64,000 bases of DNA from Shewanella sp. KX20019. GTDB taxonomy: Bacteria; Pseudomonadota; Gammaproteobacteria; Enterobacterales; Shewanellaceae. Below the pieces are notes generated by a model. It did not search any database. It was given only the letters and a program-made list of their open reading frames with translations, and was not told where the DNA came from. Position numbers and translations under genes: made by a program. The stretch is from NCBI RefSeq assembly GCF_016757755.1, contig NZ_CP068437.1:1798001-1862000 (forward strand), in the 5' to 3' direction. Within the stretch, counting starts at the first letter, position 1, and every line of letters begins with the position of its first letter. This document shows, one piece after another, positions 9,078 to 18,782 of the stretch.

Positions 9078-10172
9078 ATGATGAAAATAAAACTGGCAAT
9101 ACTTTGCGCGATAATGGTAATTGCTGCGCCGGTAAATGCGCAGCGCATCAAAGATATTGCCAATGTCCAAGGGGTGCGCAGTAACCAATTGATTGGTTAT
9201 GGCTTAGTGGTGGGTTTGCCAGGTACCGGCGAAAAAACCCGTTATACCGAACAAACATTTAAAACCATGCTGAAGAACTTTGGCATTAATCTGCCTGATA
9301 ACTTCAGACCTAAGATTAAGAATGTTGCGGTCGTGGCGGTAAGTGCCAATATGCCACCCTTTATTAAACCCGGTCAGACATTAGACATTACCGTCTCCAG
9401 TTTAGGCGAAGCTAAAAGTTTACGTGGTGGCATGCTACTACAGACCTTCCTAAAAGGTGTGGATGGTAACGTGTATGCGATTGCACAGGGCAGCATGGTC
9501 GTCAGTGGTTTTAGCGCTGAAGGGCAAGATGGTTCTAAAGTGATTCAAAACACGCCTACCGTTGGCCGCGTTCCTAATGGCGCGATTATCGAACGTACCG
9601 TTGCGACGCCATTCTCGACAGGTGATCACCTTACCTTTAATTTGCGTCGAGCTGATTTTTCAACCGCGAAAAGATTGTCTGATGCAATCAATGACCTATT
9701 AGGCCCTGGAATGGCAAGACCGCTCGACGCAGCCTCAGTGCAGGTGAGTGCACCTCGTGACGTTTCGCAGCGAGTGTCATTTTTAGCCACGCTGGAAAAT
9801 ATTGAAGTTGAACCCGCTACAGAGTCAGCCAAAGTGATCGTCAATTCGCGTACAGGCACCATAGTCGTCGGTCAAAACGTCAAATTATTGCCAGCGGCAG
9901 TCACTCATGGTGGCTTAACCGTGACGATTGCTGAAGCAACCCAAGTGTCACAGCCTAATCCCTTCGGTAATGGTCAAACCGTCGTCACGTCCGATAGCAC
10001 CATTGATGTATCTGAAGCCGATAGTCGCATGTTTATGTTTAACCCTGGCACCACGCTAGATGAGCTAGTTCGGGCGGTTAACCTTGTTGGAGCAGCCCCT
10101 TCAGATGTACTTGCCATACTTGAAGCGTTAAAGATGGCAGGGGCTTTGCATGGTGAACTGATAATAATATAA
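9078..10172 (+). CDS. flgI: FlgI, flagellar P-ring protein
   Basis: 364 residues. Sec signal peptide (MMKIKLAILCAIMVIAAPVNA) followed by the strongly conserved FlgI start QRIKDIANVQGVRSNQLIGYGLVVGLPGTG. Forms the periplasmic P-ring around the rod; requires the FlgA chaperone and DsbA in relatives. Two in-frame ATGs lie side by side; AAGGA sits 8-12 bases upstream. Confidence 0.97.
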   Translation: MMKIKLAILCAIMVIAAPVNAQRIKDIANVQGVRSNQLIGYGLVVGLPGTGEKTRYTEQTFKTMLKNFGINLPDNFRPKIKNVAVVAVSANMPPFIKPGQTLDITVSSLGEAKSLRGGMLLQTFLKGVDGNVYAIAQGSMVVSGFSAEGQDGSKVIQNTPTVGRVPNGAIIERTVATPFSTGDHLTFNLRRADFSTAKRLSDAINDLLGPGMARPLDAASVQVSAPRDVSQRVSFLATLENIEVEPATESAKVIVNSRTGTIVVGQNVKLLPAAVTHGGLTVTIAEATQVSQPNPFGNGQTVVTSDSTIDVSEADSRMFMFNPGTTLDELVRAVNLVGAAPSDVLAILEALKMAGALHGELIII

Positions 10173-10200
10173 AAATTGTCGGTTTGAGTGGGAAGTAGTC

Positions 10201-11235
10201 ATGGATAAGCTGTCGAATGCATCGCAATTTTTGGATATTGGGGGATTAGACTCACTCAGATCCAAAGCCCAAGGTGGTGAAAACGGTGCACTAAAAGAAG
10301 TGGCGCAACAGTTTGAAGGTATTTTCGTACAGATGCTAATGACTAGCATGCGAGACGCGAACGCTGTGTTTGAATCCGACAGCCCAATGAACAGCCAATA
10401 CACCAAATTTTACGAGCAGATGCACGACCAGCAGATGTCTTTGAACCTTTCAGGCGAAGGCATGCTTGGCTTAGCCGATCTGATGGTGCAGCAATTAGAC
10501 CCTGCTAACAGCCCAATGACCCCCGCGTCTGTATTAAGAGGCGACAGTAACACTTCAGCCAGAGCCAATAGCTTTACACTCGATGATGCACATCTGATGC
10601 AGATGCCAACCGCGCTCACAACGACATCGACTCCGGTTGATATTGCCACTAGCGCTAGCGTTGCGCCACAAACACTTGATTCTATGCTAAGTGGCAAGGT
10701 ATTGCCGTCGGCAGCGCTCAATGCGGACAAGTCACAAGCCGACTTTACCAGTCAGGATGAGTTCGTGAGCCGTTTATACCCTCATGCCGAAAAGGCCGCC
10801 AAAGAGTTAGGCACAACTGCTGAAGTGTTAATCGCACAGTCGGCACTTGAAACTGGTTGGGGCCAGAAAATGGTCAAGGGCACTGCAGGACAGCAAAGTA
10901 ATAATTTATTCAATATTAAGGCGGATAACCGCTGGAAGGGCGACAAAGCCCAAGTTAATACCCTTGAATACGAGCAAGGCGTAGCGGTAAAGCAAAAAGC
11001 AGATTTTAGAGTGTATGACGATATAGGTCAGAGCTTTAATGATTTTGTGTCGTTTGTCTCCAATAGCGAACGTTATCAAGATGCGATGAAGAAAGCCGCT
11101 AATCCACAGGCTTTTGTGCAGTCGCTACAAGATGCGGGTTATGCCACGGATCCAAAGTATGCCGACAAAGTCATTCAGGTAATGAAGACCATCACTAGAG
11201 ATTTTAAAGATGTTTTACAAGGGGCGAAGCAATGA
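10201..11235 (+). CDS. flgJ: FlgJ, rod cap and peptidoglycan hydrolase
   Basis: 344 residues, two domains. Residues about 20-100 are the rod scaffold domain (LKEVAQQFEGIFVQMLMTSMRDAN). Residues about 185-340 are a glucosaminidase domain with the catalytic Glu at about 217 in SALETGWGQK and NNLFNIKADNRWKGDK. It caps the rod and opens the peptidoglycan during export. The linker (about 110-180) is Ser/Thr-rich and weakly conserved. ATG starts 28 bases after flgI. Confidence 0.96.
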   Translation: MDKLSNASQFLDIGGLDSLRSKAQGGENGALKEVAQQFEGIFVQMLMTSMRDANAVFESDSPMNSQYTKFYEQMHDQQMSLNLSGEGMLGLADLMVQQLDPANSPMTPASVLRGDSNTSARANSFTLDDAHLMQMPTALTTTSTPVDIATSASVAPQTLDSMLSGKVLPSAALNADKSQADFTSQDEFVSRLYPHAEKAAKELGTTAEVLIAQSALETGWGQKMVKGTAGQQSNNLFNIKADNRWKGDKAQVNTLEYEQGVAVKQKADFRVYDDIGQSFNDFVSFVSNSERYQDAMKKAANPQAFVQSLQDAGYATDPKYADKVIQVMKTITRDFKDVLQGAKQ

Positions 11236-11278
11236 TAAACCCAGTTGTGCAACCGTTTGTAATGGGGAGTGGTAACTA

Positions 11279-13201
11279 ATGTCAATGGACTTGCTCAGTA
11301 TTGCTCGCACCGGGGTGCTAGCATCACAATCTCAGCTGGCGATCACCAGTAACAATATCGCCAATGCCAATACCGAAGGCTATAACCGTCAGGTTGTTTC
11401 GCAGTCGAGTCTCGAGTCACAGCAGTTGGGCAGTAACTTTTATGGGGCTGGCACATATGTATCAGACGTAAAACGTGTTTATAACGATTACGCTGCGCGT
11501 GAGTTACGTATCGGTCAAACTGCGGTAAGCGAAGCGCAAACGACTTACAGCAAAATGTCTGAACTCGATCAACTATTTTCGCAGATAGGCTCGGCAGTTC
11601 CCGCATCGCTAACCAGCCTGTTTGGCGGGATCAACAGTCTGGCAGATATTCCTGACGATCTGGGGCTGCGAGATTCTTTACTGTCTAATGCTGAGCAGCT
11701 GGCCAACAACGTTAATCAGATGCAACTGCAACTTGATGGACAGATGGGACAAACTAACGACCAAATTTCGGCTGTCACCGAACGCATCAATGAGATCAGT
11801 AACGAGCTTGGCAACATCAACCGTGAGCTAATGAAGTCTCAGGGCCAAGATATGCAGTTGCTTGATAAGCAAGATGCACTGATCCTTGAGCTAAGTGAAT
11901 ATGCTGAAGTTAATGTGGTGCCGCTGGAGTCTGGTGCTAAAAGTGTCATGCTCGGTGGTTCAATCATGCTGGTGTCTGGTGAAGTATCAATGCAAATTGG
12001 CACCAAGCCGGGTGATCCTCATGCCAATGAATTGCAAATAACCGCGTCTTCAGGCGGCAACAGTTTAGTGGTTGATGCCTCAAAAATTGGCGGTCAGCTT
12101 GGTGCGTTGGTCGATTTTCGTGATGACACGTTAATTCCTGCACAACTGGAGCTTGGTCAGTTTGCCCTCGGTGTCGCGGATGCCTTTAATCAGGCGCAGT
12201 CACAAGGTTTTGATCTCAATGGTCTGGTGGGCGCCAATATTTTTACCGATATTAACGACCCTACAATGCAACTTGGCCGCGTCGGTGCATTTTCAACCAA
12301 TACTGGCAATGCCAATCTAGGTGTCAATATTGATGATGTAAGTTCACTCACTGGCAGCAGCTATGAACTTAGCTTTACCACGCCATCGAGCTACGAGTTA
12401 AAAGACAGCAGTAGCGGAAATATCACGTCACTAACGCTTAATGGCAATACGCTTGAGGGAGCCGATGGTTTTAGCATCGACATCGCGAGCGGCGTATTAG
12501 CCTCTGGTGATAAGTTTGAAATTCGCCCCACTTCAAGTGCAGCCACAGCGTTATCGGTCACTATGACCGACGGCAAGGGCATTGCAGCCGCCGGGACAAG
12601 TATTACCAGCGATGCGGCAAACTCTGGCAATAGCAATATTAATTTAATCAGTATTGATAACCGCAACGCGCCGGGTTTTCCGACCACGGGCGCCGAGCTA
12701 ACCTTCGAGATTGACCCATCAGCATTGCCACCGACCTTTGAAGTCTTCGACGCTCAAGGAAATTCTATGGGGGTAGCGGCTCCTTATACCCCACCTAACA
12801 TTAGTGCCAATGGCTTTACCTTTGAAATTAACTCAACAGCAGTCACTAAAGATAAGTTCACTTTCGACCTGTCTTTCGCAGAAGGTGACAATAGTAATCT
12901 GGTTAATATGGCGAAGTTAAACGAAACGAAAATGATGAACGGTGGTAGCACTACCCTGACGGATGTGTATGAAAACACCAAGCTTGATGTGGGCGGCAAA
13001 ACCAAGTCAGCTGAAATATCAGTCGGCTCCGCGGGAGCCATTTATAACCAAGCCTATACCCGAGTTCAAAGTGTATCAGGAGTTAATCTTGACGAAGAAG
13101 CGGCCAATTTAATGCGCTTTCAGCAATCCTATCAGGCGTCGGCGCGCATCATGACCACCGCGACGGAAATATTTAATACCCTGTTTAGCTCACTGCGCTA
13201 A
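11279..13201 (+). CDS. flgK: FlgK, hook-filament junction protein (HAP1)
   Basis: 640 residues, long but within range for Shewanella. N-terminal axial motif (QLAITSNNIANANTEGYNRQVVSQS), FlgK helical domain (GGINSLADIPDDLGLRDSLLSNAEQLANNVNQM), variable outer domains, and C-terminal motif (VSGVNLDEEAANLMRFQQSYQASARIMTTATEIFNTL). It connects hook and filament with FlgL. No separate sigma54 site was found in the short gap after flgJ. Confidence 0.96.
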   Translation: MSMDLLSIARTGVLASQSQLAITSNNIANANTEGYNRQVVSQSSLESQQLGSNFYGAGTYVSDVKRVYNDYAARELRIGQTAVSEAQTTYSKMSELDQLFSQIGSAVPASLTSLFGGINSLADIPDDLGLRDSLLSNAEQLANNVNQMQLQLDGQMGQTNDQISAVTERINEISNELGNINRELMKSQGQDMQLLDKQDALILELSEYAEVNVVPLESGAKSVMLGGSIMLVSGEVSMQIGTKPGDPHANELQITASSGGNSLVVDASKIGGQLGALVDFRDDTLIPAQLELGQFALGVADAFNQAQSQGFDLNGLVGANIFTDINDPTMQLGRVGAFSTNTGNANLGVNIDDVSSLTGSSYELSFTTPSSYELKDSSSGNITSLTLNGNTLEGADGFSIDIASGVLASGDKFEIRPTSSAATALSVTMTDGKGIAAAGTSITSDAANSGNSNINLISIDNRNAPGFPTTGAELTFEIDPSALPPTFEVFDAQGNSMGVAAPYTPPNISANGFTFEINSTAVTKDKFTFDLSFAEGDNSNLVNMAKLNETKMMNGGSTTLTDVYENTKLDVGGKTKSAEISVGSAGAIYNQAYTRVQSVSGVNLDEEAANLMRFQQSYQASARIMTTATEIFNTLFSSLR

Positions 13202-13234
13202 CTCGGCATTAAAGAATAGAGCAAGGAAAACAGC

Positions 13235-14437
13235 ATGAGAATCTCAACGGCGCAAATGTTTACCCAAACGACAACCAACATGATGAAAGGCCAGTCAGCG
13301 ACGAGCAAAATCATGGAGCAGTTGGCGACCGGCAAAAAGGTCAGTACGGCGGGTGATGATCCCGTTGCCGCTATCGGTATCGATAATCTTAAGCAGCACG
13401 GCGCAGTGGTCGATCAATTTCTAAAGAACATAGATTACGCTTCAAATCGTTTGGCTGTTAGCGAAAGTAAAATAGGTAACGCTGAAACGGTCGTCTCTAG
13501 CATGCGCGAGCAGATGCTTCGTTCAGTAAACGGCACATTGACTGATGCCGATCGGCAAACAATTGCCGATGATATGCGTGGCAGCCTGGAAGAGCTACTG
13601 TCGATTGCCAACAGCAAGGATGAATCGGGTAATAGTCTGTTTGCTGGCTTCAAAACCAATTCAGAACCGTTTGCTTTTGATAATAATGGCAAGGTGATTT
13701 ACCGCGGCGACTCTGGTGTCAGAGATTCTGTGGTCGCGTCCGGTGTCACTGTCGGCAGCAATATCCCTGGTGATGGCGTTTTTATGAACGCTGCAAATGC
13801 CACGGGCGATTATAGCGTCAATTATTCGTCGACACAGCAAGGTAGCTTTAGTGTTGAAGGTGCCAACATTACTGATCCAACCCTGCCGATGGCGGGTAAC
13901 TATACCTTTGACTTTGCAGACAATGGCGCTGGTGGGCTCGATCTTAATGTGACTGACTCTGCAGGCACTGTAACCACTATTCCCAATTTTGATGCCACCA
14001 ACCCTGTAACCGTTGATGGTATTGAGGTGCAGCTTAAAGGTACGCCTGTTGCAGGTGATACATTCGAGTTAACACCTGAACAAAACTCCAATATATTCGA
14101 TACCCTAAACAGCGCCATAGCACTGCTTGAAGATGGTAGTAAGTTAAATACTCCCCAAGGTCAGTCAGAAATGGCACAGTTATTGAATAACGTTAGTAGT
14201 GGCCAAGAACAGATGGCAACCAGCCGCAGTGTGGCAGGCAATAGTTTAAAGAGCTTAGAAAACTATACCAGCACTCATAAAGAGGAGCAGTTGGTTAACC
14301 AGTCGGCACTGTCTTTGCTTGAAGACTTAGATTATGCCGAAGCGATAACAGAGTTTGAAAAGCAACAGATGTCGCTCAACGCGGTATCTAGTGTGTTTAG
14401 TAAAGTTGGCTCTATGTCGCTGTTTGATTATCTATAA
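13235..14437 (+). CDS. flgL: FlgL, hook-filament junction protein (HAP3)
   Basis: 400 residues. N-terminal flagellin-like helices (MRISTAQMFTQTTTNMMKGQSATSKIMEQLATGKKVSTAGDDPVAAIGIDNL) and C-terminal helix (LLEDLDYAEAITEFEKQQMSLNAVSSVFSKVGSMSLFDYL). It joins FlgK to the flagellin filament. AAGGA lies at about 13224-13228. Last gene of flgFGHIJKL; no convincing terminator follows. Confidence 0.96.
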   Translation: MRISTAQMFTQTTTNMMKGQSATSKIMEQLATGKKVSTAGDDPVAAIGIDNLKQHGAVVDQFLKNIDYASNRLAVSESKIGNAETVVSSMREQMLRSVNGTLTDADRQTIADDMRGSLEELLSIANSKDESGNSLFAGFKTNSEPFAFDNNGKVIYRGDSGVRDSVVASGVTVGSNIPGDGVFMNAANATGDYSVNYSSTQQGSFSVEGANITDPTLPMAGNYTFDFADNGAGGLDLNVTDSAGTVTTIPNFDATNPVTVDGIEVQLKGTPVAGDTFELTPEQNSNIFDTLNSAIALLEDGSKLNTPQGQSEMAQLLNNVSSGQEQMATSRSVAGNSLKSLENYTSTHKEEQLVNQSALSLLEDLDYAEAITEFEKQQMSLNAVSSVFSKVGSMSLFDYL

Positions 14438-14521
14438 AACGGACGGCCTATAAGGTTTTGCGTGTGAGTGTGTAAACATTGAGTAAGCGATATGTTTAAA
14501 AAGTTATCAGTTTTACAATTG

Positions 14522-14538
14522 TTGGCACAGAAAAAGCA
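14522..14538 (+). promoter_or_regulatory. Candidate sigma54 promoter of flaA
   Basis: TTGGCACAGAAAAAGCA has GG at 14524-14525 and GC at 14536-14537. The -24 box is perfect; the -12 box is AAGC instead of TTGC. The flgL-flaA gap (14438-14782, 345 bases) holds no gene. The site is 245 bases before the ATG, implying a long leader. A poor FliA-like pair also lies at 14555-14579 with non-ideal spacing. Confidence 0.65.
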
Positions 14539-14782
14539 TTAATAAATTTGAGAGTCAAAAAATTAGCTAGGTACGATAAAAAATTGACAGTTAAGGTATT
14601 GGTAATATTAGTTATATATCTCTAAACCTCTGTCTAGAATCAAATGAGATGTGCATCAGTTAATAATGTGTTTGCCGCGTTTGGCAAGCTAAATTGATAC
14701 AGCTTCGGTTTGATAATTTACATATTAACAATTTTAGCCAAGTAACCAATCTTGGCAAACCAACTAAGAAGAGGATTACACC

Positions 14783-16171
14783 ATGGCTATTAGCGTTAAT
14801 ACTAATGTCACATCAATGAAAGCCCAGTCAAACATGAACAAGGCGACTTCTAATCAGCAGACCTCGATGGAGCGTTTGTCTTCAGGTTTGCGCATTAACA
14901 GTGCCAAAGATGATGCTGCTGGTCTACAAATTTCAAACCGAATGACCAGCCAGATCAACGGTATTGGGGTCGCCATGCGTAACGCCAACGACGGTATCTC
15001 AATAGCCCAAACGGCTGAAGGCTCGATGCAAGAATCGACAAACATCCTCCAGCGTATGCGTGATTTGTCACTGCAATCAGCCAACGGTTCGAATTCATCA
15101 GATGATCGTGCTGCGATGCAAAAAGAGATGACCTCTCTACAATCTGAATTGACCCGAATTTCTGAAACAACCTCCTTTGGTGGCCAAAAACTGCTTGACG
15201 GAACTTATGGTACGCAAGATTTCCAAGTGGGCTCAAATGCCAACGAAACTATTTCTGTCACATTGTCTGATACAAGTGCTTCTGCTATTGGGCAACATAA
15301 TCTAGCAGGTGGTGGAGCTGGCCTTGTATTGGGTGCTTCAACTTCGACAGCGCCAGGAGCCCCAACGGGTGTTGCTGCGGGTGATATTAAAGTTAATGGT
15401 GAGAAAATCGCCATTGCAGCAGACGCGACATCAACAGCGGTTGCTCAGCAAATCACTGATTCAAACAATGGCGTGAAAGCTGAAGCATCAGCTACCGCTA
15501 CAATTGAAATGGGTACAGGTGCTGTTGCTGCGACACTTGAAGTAGGTGATAAATCATATGACTTGTCAACCTATGCTGGTGACGATGATGCGTTAGTGGC
15601 GAAATTACAAGGCGATGGTTTTGAAGCGTCACTTGATACTGGTGTGATTACAATTGTAGCTAAAAATGTTGACGACATCGGAATAACTGGTGCTGCAACT
15701 AACACGGCTAAATTCGACGGTAATACAGCGCTTGTTACTGGTTCAGAGCGTAATACAGCGACGATTGAAATGACTTCGAGTAGCGGTGCTATTGCCATTT
15801 CGGGTGATGCGGCAACAGTCGCAGATGTTGTAGGTGCAAATGTTGCTTCAACATTAACAAGTGTGAACGAGGTAGATATTACTTCTGCTGAAGGTGCGCA
15901 AAGTGCTATCGCAGTAATCGATGCAGCTATCGCTGGTATCGATTCACAACGTGCTGATTTAGGTGCTGTTCAAAACCGTATGAGCTTTACCATCAATAAC
16001 TTGAGCAACGTACAATCTAACGTATCTGATGCACGTAGCCGAATTCAAGACGTGGATTTTGCCAAGGAAACTGCTGAGCTAACTAAGCAGCAAATTCTGT
16101 CGCAAACCTCTTCAGCAATGTTGGCACAGGCTAACCAGTTACCACAAGCTGCATTATCTCTATTGGGTTAA
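14783..16171 (+). CDS. flaA: Flagellin A, filament subunit
   Basis: 462 residues, much longer than the roughly 270-residue flagellins of some Shewanella. N-terminal D0/D1 domain (MAISVNTNVTSMKAQSNMNKA, RLSSGLRINSAKDDAAGLQI) and C-terminal D1/D0 domain (about 375-462, ending in LAQANQLPQAALSLLG). The extra 200 or so residues form an outer Ala/Thr-rich domain with a Flagellin_IN-like segment (IKVNGEKIAIAADATSTAVAQQI, about 200). Exported with FliS. From 15318 on, the DNA is nearly identical to flaB; before that it is clearly diverged. GAAGAGG ribosome site 9 bases upstream. Ends with a strong terminator. Confidence 0.97.
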   Translation: MAISVNTNVTSMKAQSNMNKATSNQQTSMERLSSGLRINSAKDDAAGLQISNRMTSQINGIGVAMRNANDGISIAQTAEGSMQESTNILQRMRDLSLQSANGSNSSDDRAAMQKEMTSLQSELTRISETTSFGGQKLLDGTYGTQDFQVGSNANETISVTLSDTSASAIGQHNLAGGGAGLVLGASTSTAPGAPTGVAAGDIKVNGEKIAIAADATSTAVAQQITDSNNGVKAEASATATIEMGTGAVAATLEVGDKSYDLSTYAGDDDALVAKLQGDGFEASLDTGVITIVAKNVDDIGITGAATNTAKFDGNTALVTGSERNTATIEMTSSSGAIAISGDAATVADVVGANVASTLTSVNEVDITSAEGAQSAIAVIDAAIAGIDSQRADLGAVQNRMSFTINNLSNVQSNVSDARSRIQDVDFAKETAELTKQQILSQTSSAMLAQANQLPQAALSLLG

Positions 16172-16230
16172 TTATTGGCGGGTTTGAATCGTGCTGGTTT
16201 TTGCATGGCCTTAATCAATGCAGGTAGGAC

Positions 16231-16265
16231 AAAAAAGCTTCGATGATCTCATCGAAGCTTTTTTG
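16231..16265 (+). terminator. Strong intrinsic terminator after flaA
   Basis: AAAAAAGCTTCGATGA (16231-16246) is complementary to TCATCGAAGCTTTTTT (16249-16264), giving a perfect stem of about 14 bp and a T-run. It isolates flaA from flaB. Confidence 0.92.
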
Positions 16266-16457
16266 TTGTAGAAAAACCGAAGGTTGTCTTGATTGACAGT
16301 GTTTATTTCTGCTTTTCATCCTACTCTCCTTTCTGAACCGTGCTATCTCAAGCTCAACAACTTAGGTATGAGCGTGATCGTTATAATATCTAATGTTATT
16401 TATGCTGTTGTTTTATCTAGCTTTAAATATTTTTTTTGTAAAATTCAAAATAAAGGC

Positions 16458-16484
16458 TAAAGGTTAAAAAGAAGGTGCCGTTAT
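16458..16484 (+). promoter_or_regulatory. FliA (sigma28) promoter of flaB
   Basis: TAAAGGTT at 16458-16465, an 11-base spacer, then GCCGTTAT at 16477-16484. This fits TAAAGTTT-N11-GCCGATAA at 14 of 16 positions with ideal spacing. The flaA-flaB gap (16172-16586) is otherwise an AT-rich stretch without genes. Confidence 0.85.
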
Positions 16485-16586
16485 AGATACTGTAACCAAC
16501 ATGATTCGCCTGGCTTTAGAAAGACAGGCACCAATATAAGTACTGTCGTTTAGTACAGTCTAAAGCAAGGTAAGAGGGAATTAATA

Positions 16587-17972
16587 ATGGCTATTTCAGT
16601 AAATACTAACGTTACGTCAATGAAAGCGCAGAGCAATCTGAACAGCGCGACAAGCAATCAAAAAACCTCTATGGAGCGTTTAGCATCTGGTCTTCGCATT
16701 AACAGTGCAAAAGATGATGCCGCCGGCCTACAAATCTCTAACCGTATGACCAGCCAAATCAATGGTATTGGTGTCGCTATGCGTAACGCCAACGACGGTA
16801 TCTCAATCGCACAAACCGCTGAAGGTTCTATGCAGGAGTCTACTAACATTCTCCAGCGTATGCGTGACTTGTCACTGCAATCAGCTAACGGTTCTAACTC
16901 TGCCGATGACCGTACTGCTATGCAAAAAGAAATTAGCTCGCTAAACAGTGAATTAACGCGTATTGCAGAAACCACCTCTTTCGGTGGCCAGAAATTACTA
17001 GACGGCACATACGGCAGCCAAGATTTCCAAGTGGGCTCAAATGCTAACGAAACTATTTCAGTATCACTTACCGATACGAGTGCGTCAGCGTTAGGCCAAC
17101 ATAATCTAACAGGTGGCGGAACTGGCCTTGTATTGGGTGCTTCAACTTCGACAGCGCCAGGAGCCCCAACGGGTGTTGCTGCGGGTGATATTAAAGTTAA
17201 TGGTGAGAAAATCGCCATTGCAGCAGACGCGACATCAACAGCGGTTGCTCAGCAAATCACTGATTCAAACAATGGCGTGAAAGCTGAAGCATCAGCTACC
17301 GCTACAATTGAAATGGGTACAGGTGCTGTTGCTGCGACACTTGAAGTAGGTGATAAATCATATGACTTGTCAACCTATGCTGGTGACGATGATGCGTTAG
17401 TGGCGAAATTACAAGACGATGGTTTTGAAGCGTCACTTGATACTGGTGTGATTACAATTGTAGCTAAAAACGTTGACGACATCGGAATAACCGGTGCTGC
17501 AACTAACACGGCTAAATTCGACGGTAATACAGCGCTTGTTACTGGTTCAGAGCGTAATACAGCGACGATTGAAATGACTTCGAGTAACGGTGCTATTGCC
17601 ATTTCGGGTGATGCGGCAACAGTCGCAGATGTTGTCGGTGATACAGTTGCTTCAACATTAACAAGTGTCAATGATTTGGATATTACTTCTGCTGAAGGTG
17701 CGCAAAGTGCTATCGCAGTAATCGATGCAGCAATCGCTGGTATCGATTCACAACGTGCTGATTTAGGTGCTGTTCAAAATCGTATGAACTTTACCATCAA
17801 TAACTTGAGCAACGTACAATCTAACGTATCTGATGCACGTAGCCGAATTCAAGACGTGGATTTTGCCAAGGAAACTGCTGAGCTAACTAAGCAGCAAATT
17901 CTGTCGCAAACCTCTTCAGCAATGCTTGCACAGGCTAACCAGCTACCACAGGCTGCATTGTCACTGTTGTAA
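16587..17972 (+). CDS. flaB: Flagellin B, filament subunit
   Basis: 461 residues, same architecture as FlaA. Differences in protein lie mostly in the first 175 residues (for example LNSATSNQKT against MNKATSNQQT) and one patch near residue 360 (VGDTVASTLTSVNDLDI against VGANVASTLTSVNEVDI). It lacks the final Gly of FlaA. It is driven by a good FliA promoter and closed by its own terminator, so it is expected to be the late flagellin. From 17122 to 17924 it matches flaA in DNA with about 17 differences in 803 bases. Confidence 0.97.
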   Translation: MAISVNTNVTSMKAQSNLNSATSNQKTSMERLASGLRINSAKDDAAGLQISNRMTSQINGIGVAMRNANDGISIAQTAEGSMQESTNILQRMRDLSLQSANGSNSADDRTAMQKEISSLNSELTRIAETTSFGGQKLLDGTYGSQDFQVGSNANETISVSLTDTSASALGQHNLTGGGTGLVLGASTSTAPGAPTGVAAGDIKVNGEKIAIAADATSTAVAQQITDSNNGVKAEASATATIEMGTGAVAATLEVGDKSYDLSTYAGDDDALVAKLQDDGFEASLDTGVITIVAKNVDDIGITGAATNTAKFDGNTALVTGSERNTATIEMTSSNGAIAISGDAATVADVVGDTVASTLTSVNDLDITSAEGAQSAIAVIDAAIAGIDSQRADLGAVQNRMNFTINNLSNVQSNVSDARSRIQDVDFAKETAELTKQQILSQTSSAMLAQANQLPQAALSLL

Positions 17973-18051
17973 ACCTTAAGTCACTAACTTAAGTAAAGTT
18001 AAGGTCTGATCTTATGTTAATAACAGAGTTAAGCATATTAGCGAATTGATT

Positions 18052-18086
18052 AAAGGGAGGGTCGGCAACGACTCTCCCTTTATTGT
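18052..18086 (+). terminator. Strong intrinsic terminator after flaB
   Basis: A 13-bp stem runs from 18052-18064 to 18069-18081 (AAAGGGAG pairs with CTCCCTTT) with a GCAA tetraloop, followed by ATTGTTT. Confidence 0.9.
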
Positions 18087-18239
18087 TTAAACTGCTAGGA
18101 AGACCGTTCTAATGAGGCCTTTAAGAGAGTTCAAAGGACTGGTTTAACAAGGTATGATGTTAGCGGAGCTTTCAGGCAATATAGTGTTTCTCGCAACTAT
18201 CTAGCCGACTTATAATAATGAAAGACAGGAGTGGTGAAA

Positions 18240-18713
18240 ATGGAACTTAACTTATCCAGCAGCTCTGCAGCGCCGATAGTCATTGATACAACAAAAACTC
18301 AGAGCCAGTTGCCAAGCCAGGAACAAGAGTCGAGCCATGCGTTATCCAGGGCTGAAACTGTCAATAATCTGCAAGATGGCAATATCGTTAATGTGATTGA
18401 GCAATCCACAAACGCACAGGAGCTAGCGAAGCTTGAAGAGGCAGAGCAGGCGAAAAAGTCAGATCAAGCGCAAGAATCACCTGAAGAGATGGAAGAGGTT
18501 GCGGCCAAACTTTCTGATATGATGGCCATGTTACGTAAAGGCCTCACTTTTAAGGTCGATGATTCACTGGGAACTCAGGTTGTTAGTGTACTTGATATAG
18601 ACACGGGTGAACTGATTAGACAGATCCCCAACGAAGAAGCGTTAGAGTTGGCCATTAAATTGCATGAAAAAATGGCTGAGATGGACGGTTTACTGATGTC
18701 TACCCAAGTGTAG
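18240..18713 (+). CDS. flaG: FlaG family protein
   Basis: 157 residues from ATG 18240. GTG codons at 18231 and 18234 are in frame, but GGAG at 18228-18231 is ideally spaced for the ATG. A disordered, Ser/Gln/Glu-rich N-terminal half precedes the compact FlaG domain (about 95-155: LTFKVDDSLGTQVVSVLDIDTGELIRQIPNEEALELAIKLHE). FlaG proteins affect filament length in relatives. The place between flagellin and fliD is typical for polar-flagellum loci. Confidence 0.92.
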   Translation: MELNLSSSSAAPIVIDTTKTQSQLPSQEQESSHALSRAETVNNLQDGNIVNVIEQSTNAQELAKLEEAEQAKKSDQAQESPEEMEEVAAKLSDMMAMLRKGLTFKVDDSLGTQVVSVLDIDTGELIRQIPNEEALELAIKLHEKMAEMDGLLMSTQV

Positions 18714-18782
18714 GCTGAGTTGCCGTTGTCTTATTTTTTTCATATTTGTACATGTTTTTTGTATTAGCGTATTGAGGTTGTC

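Noticed and set aside
14555..14579. FliA promoter for flaA (TCAA ... CGATAA)
   Set aside because: The spacer is about two bases short and both boxes are poor; the sigma54-type site is the better candidate.
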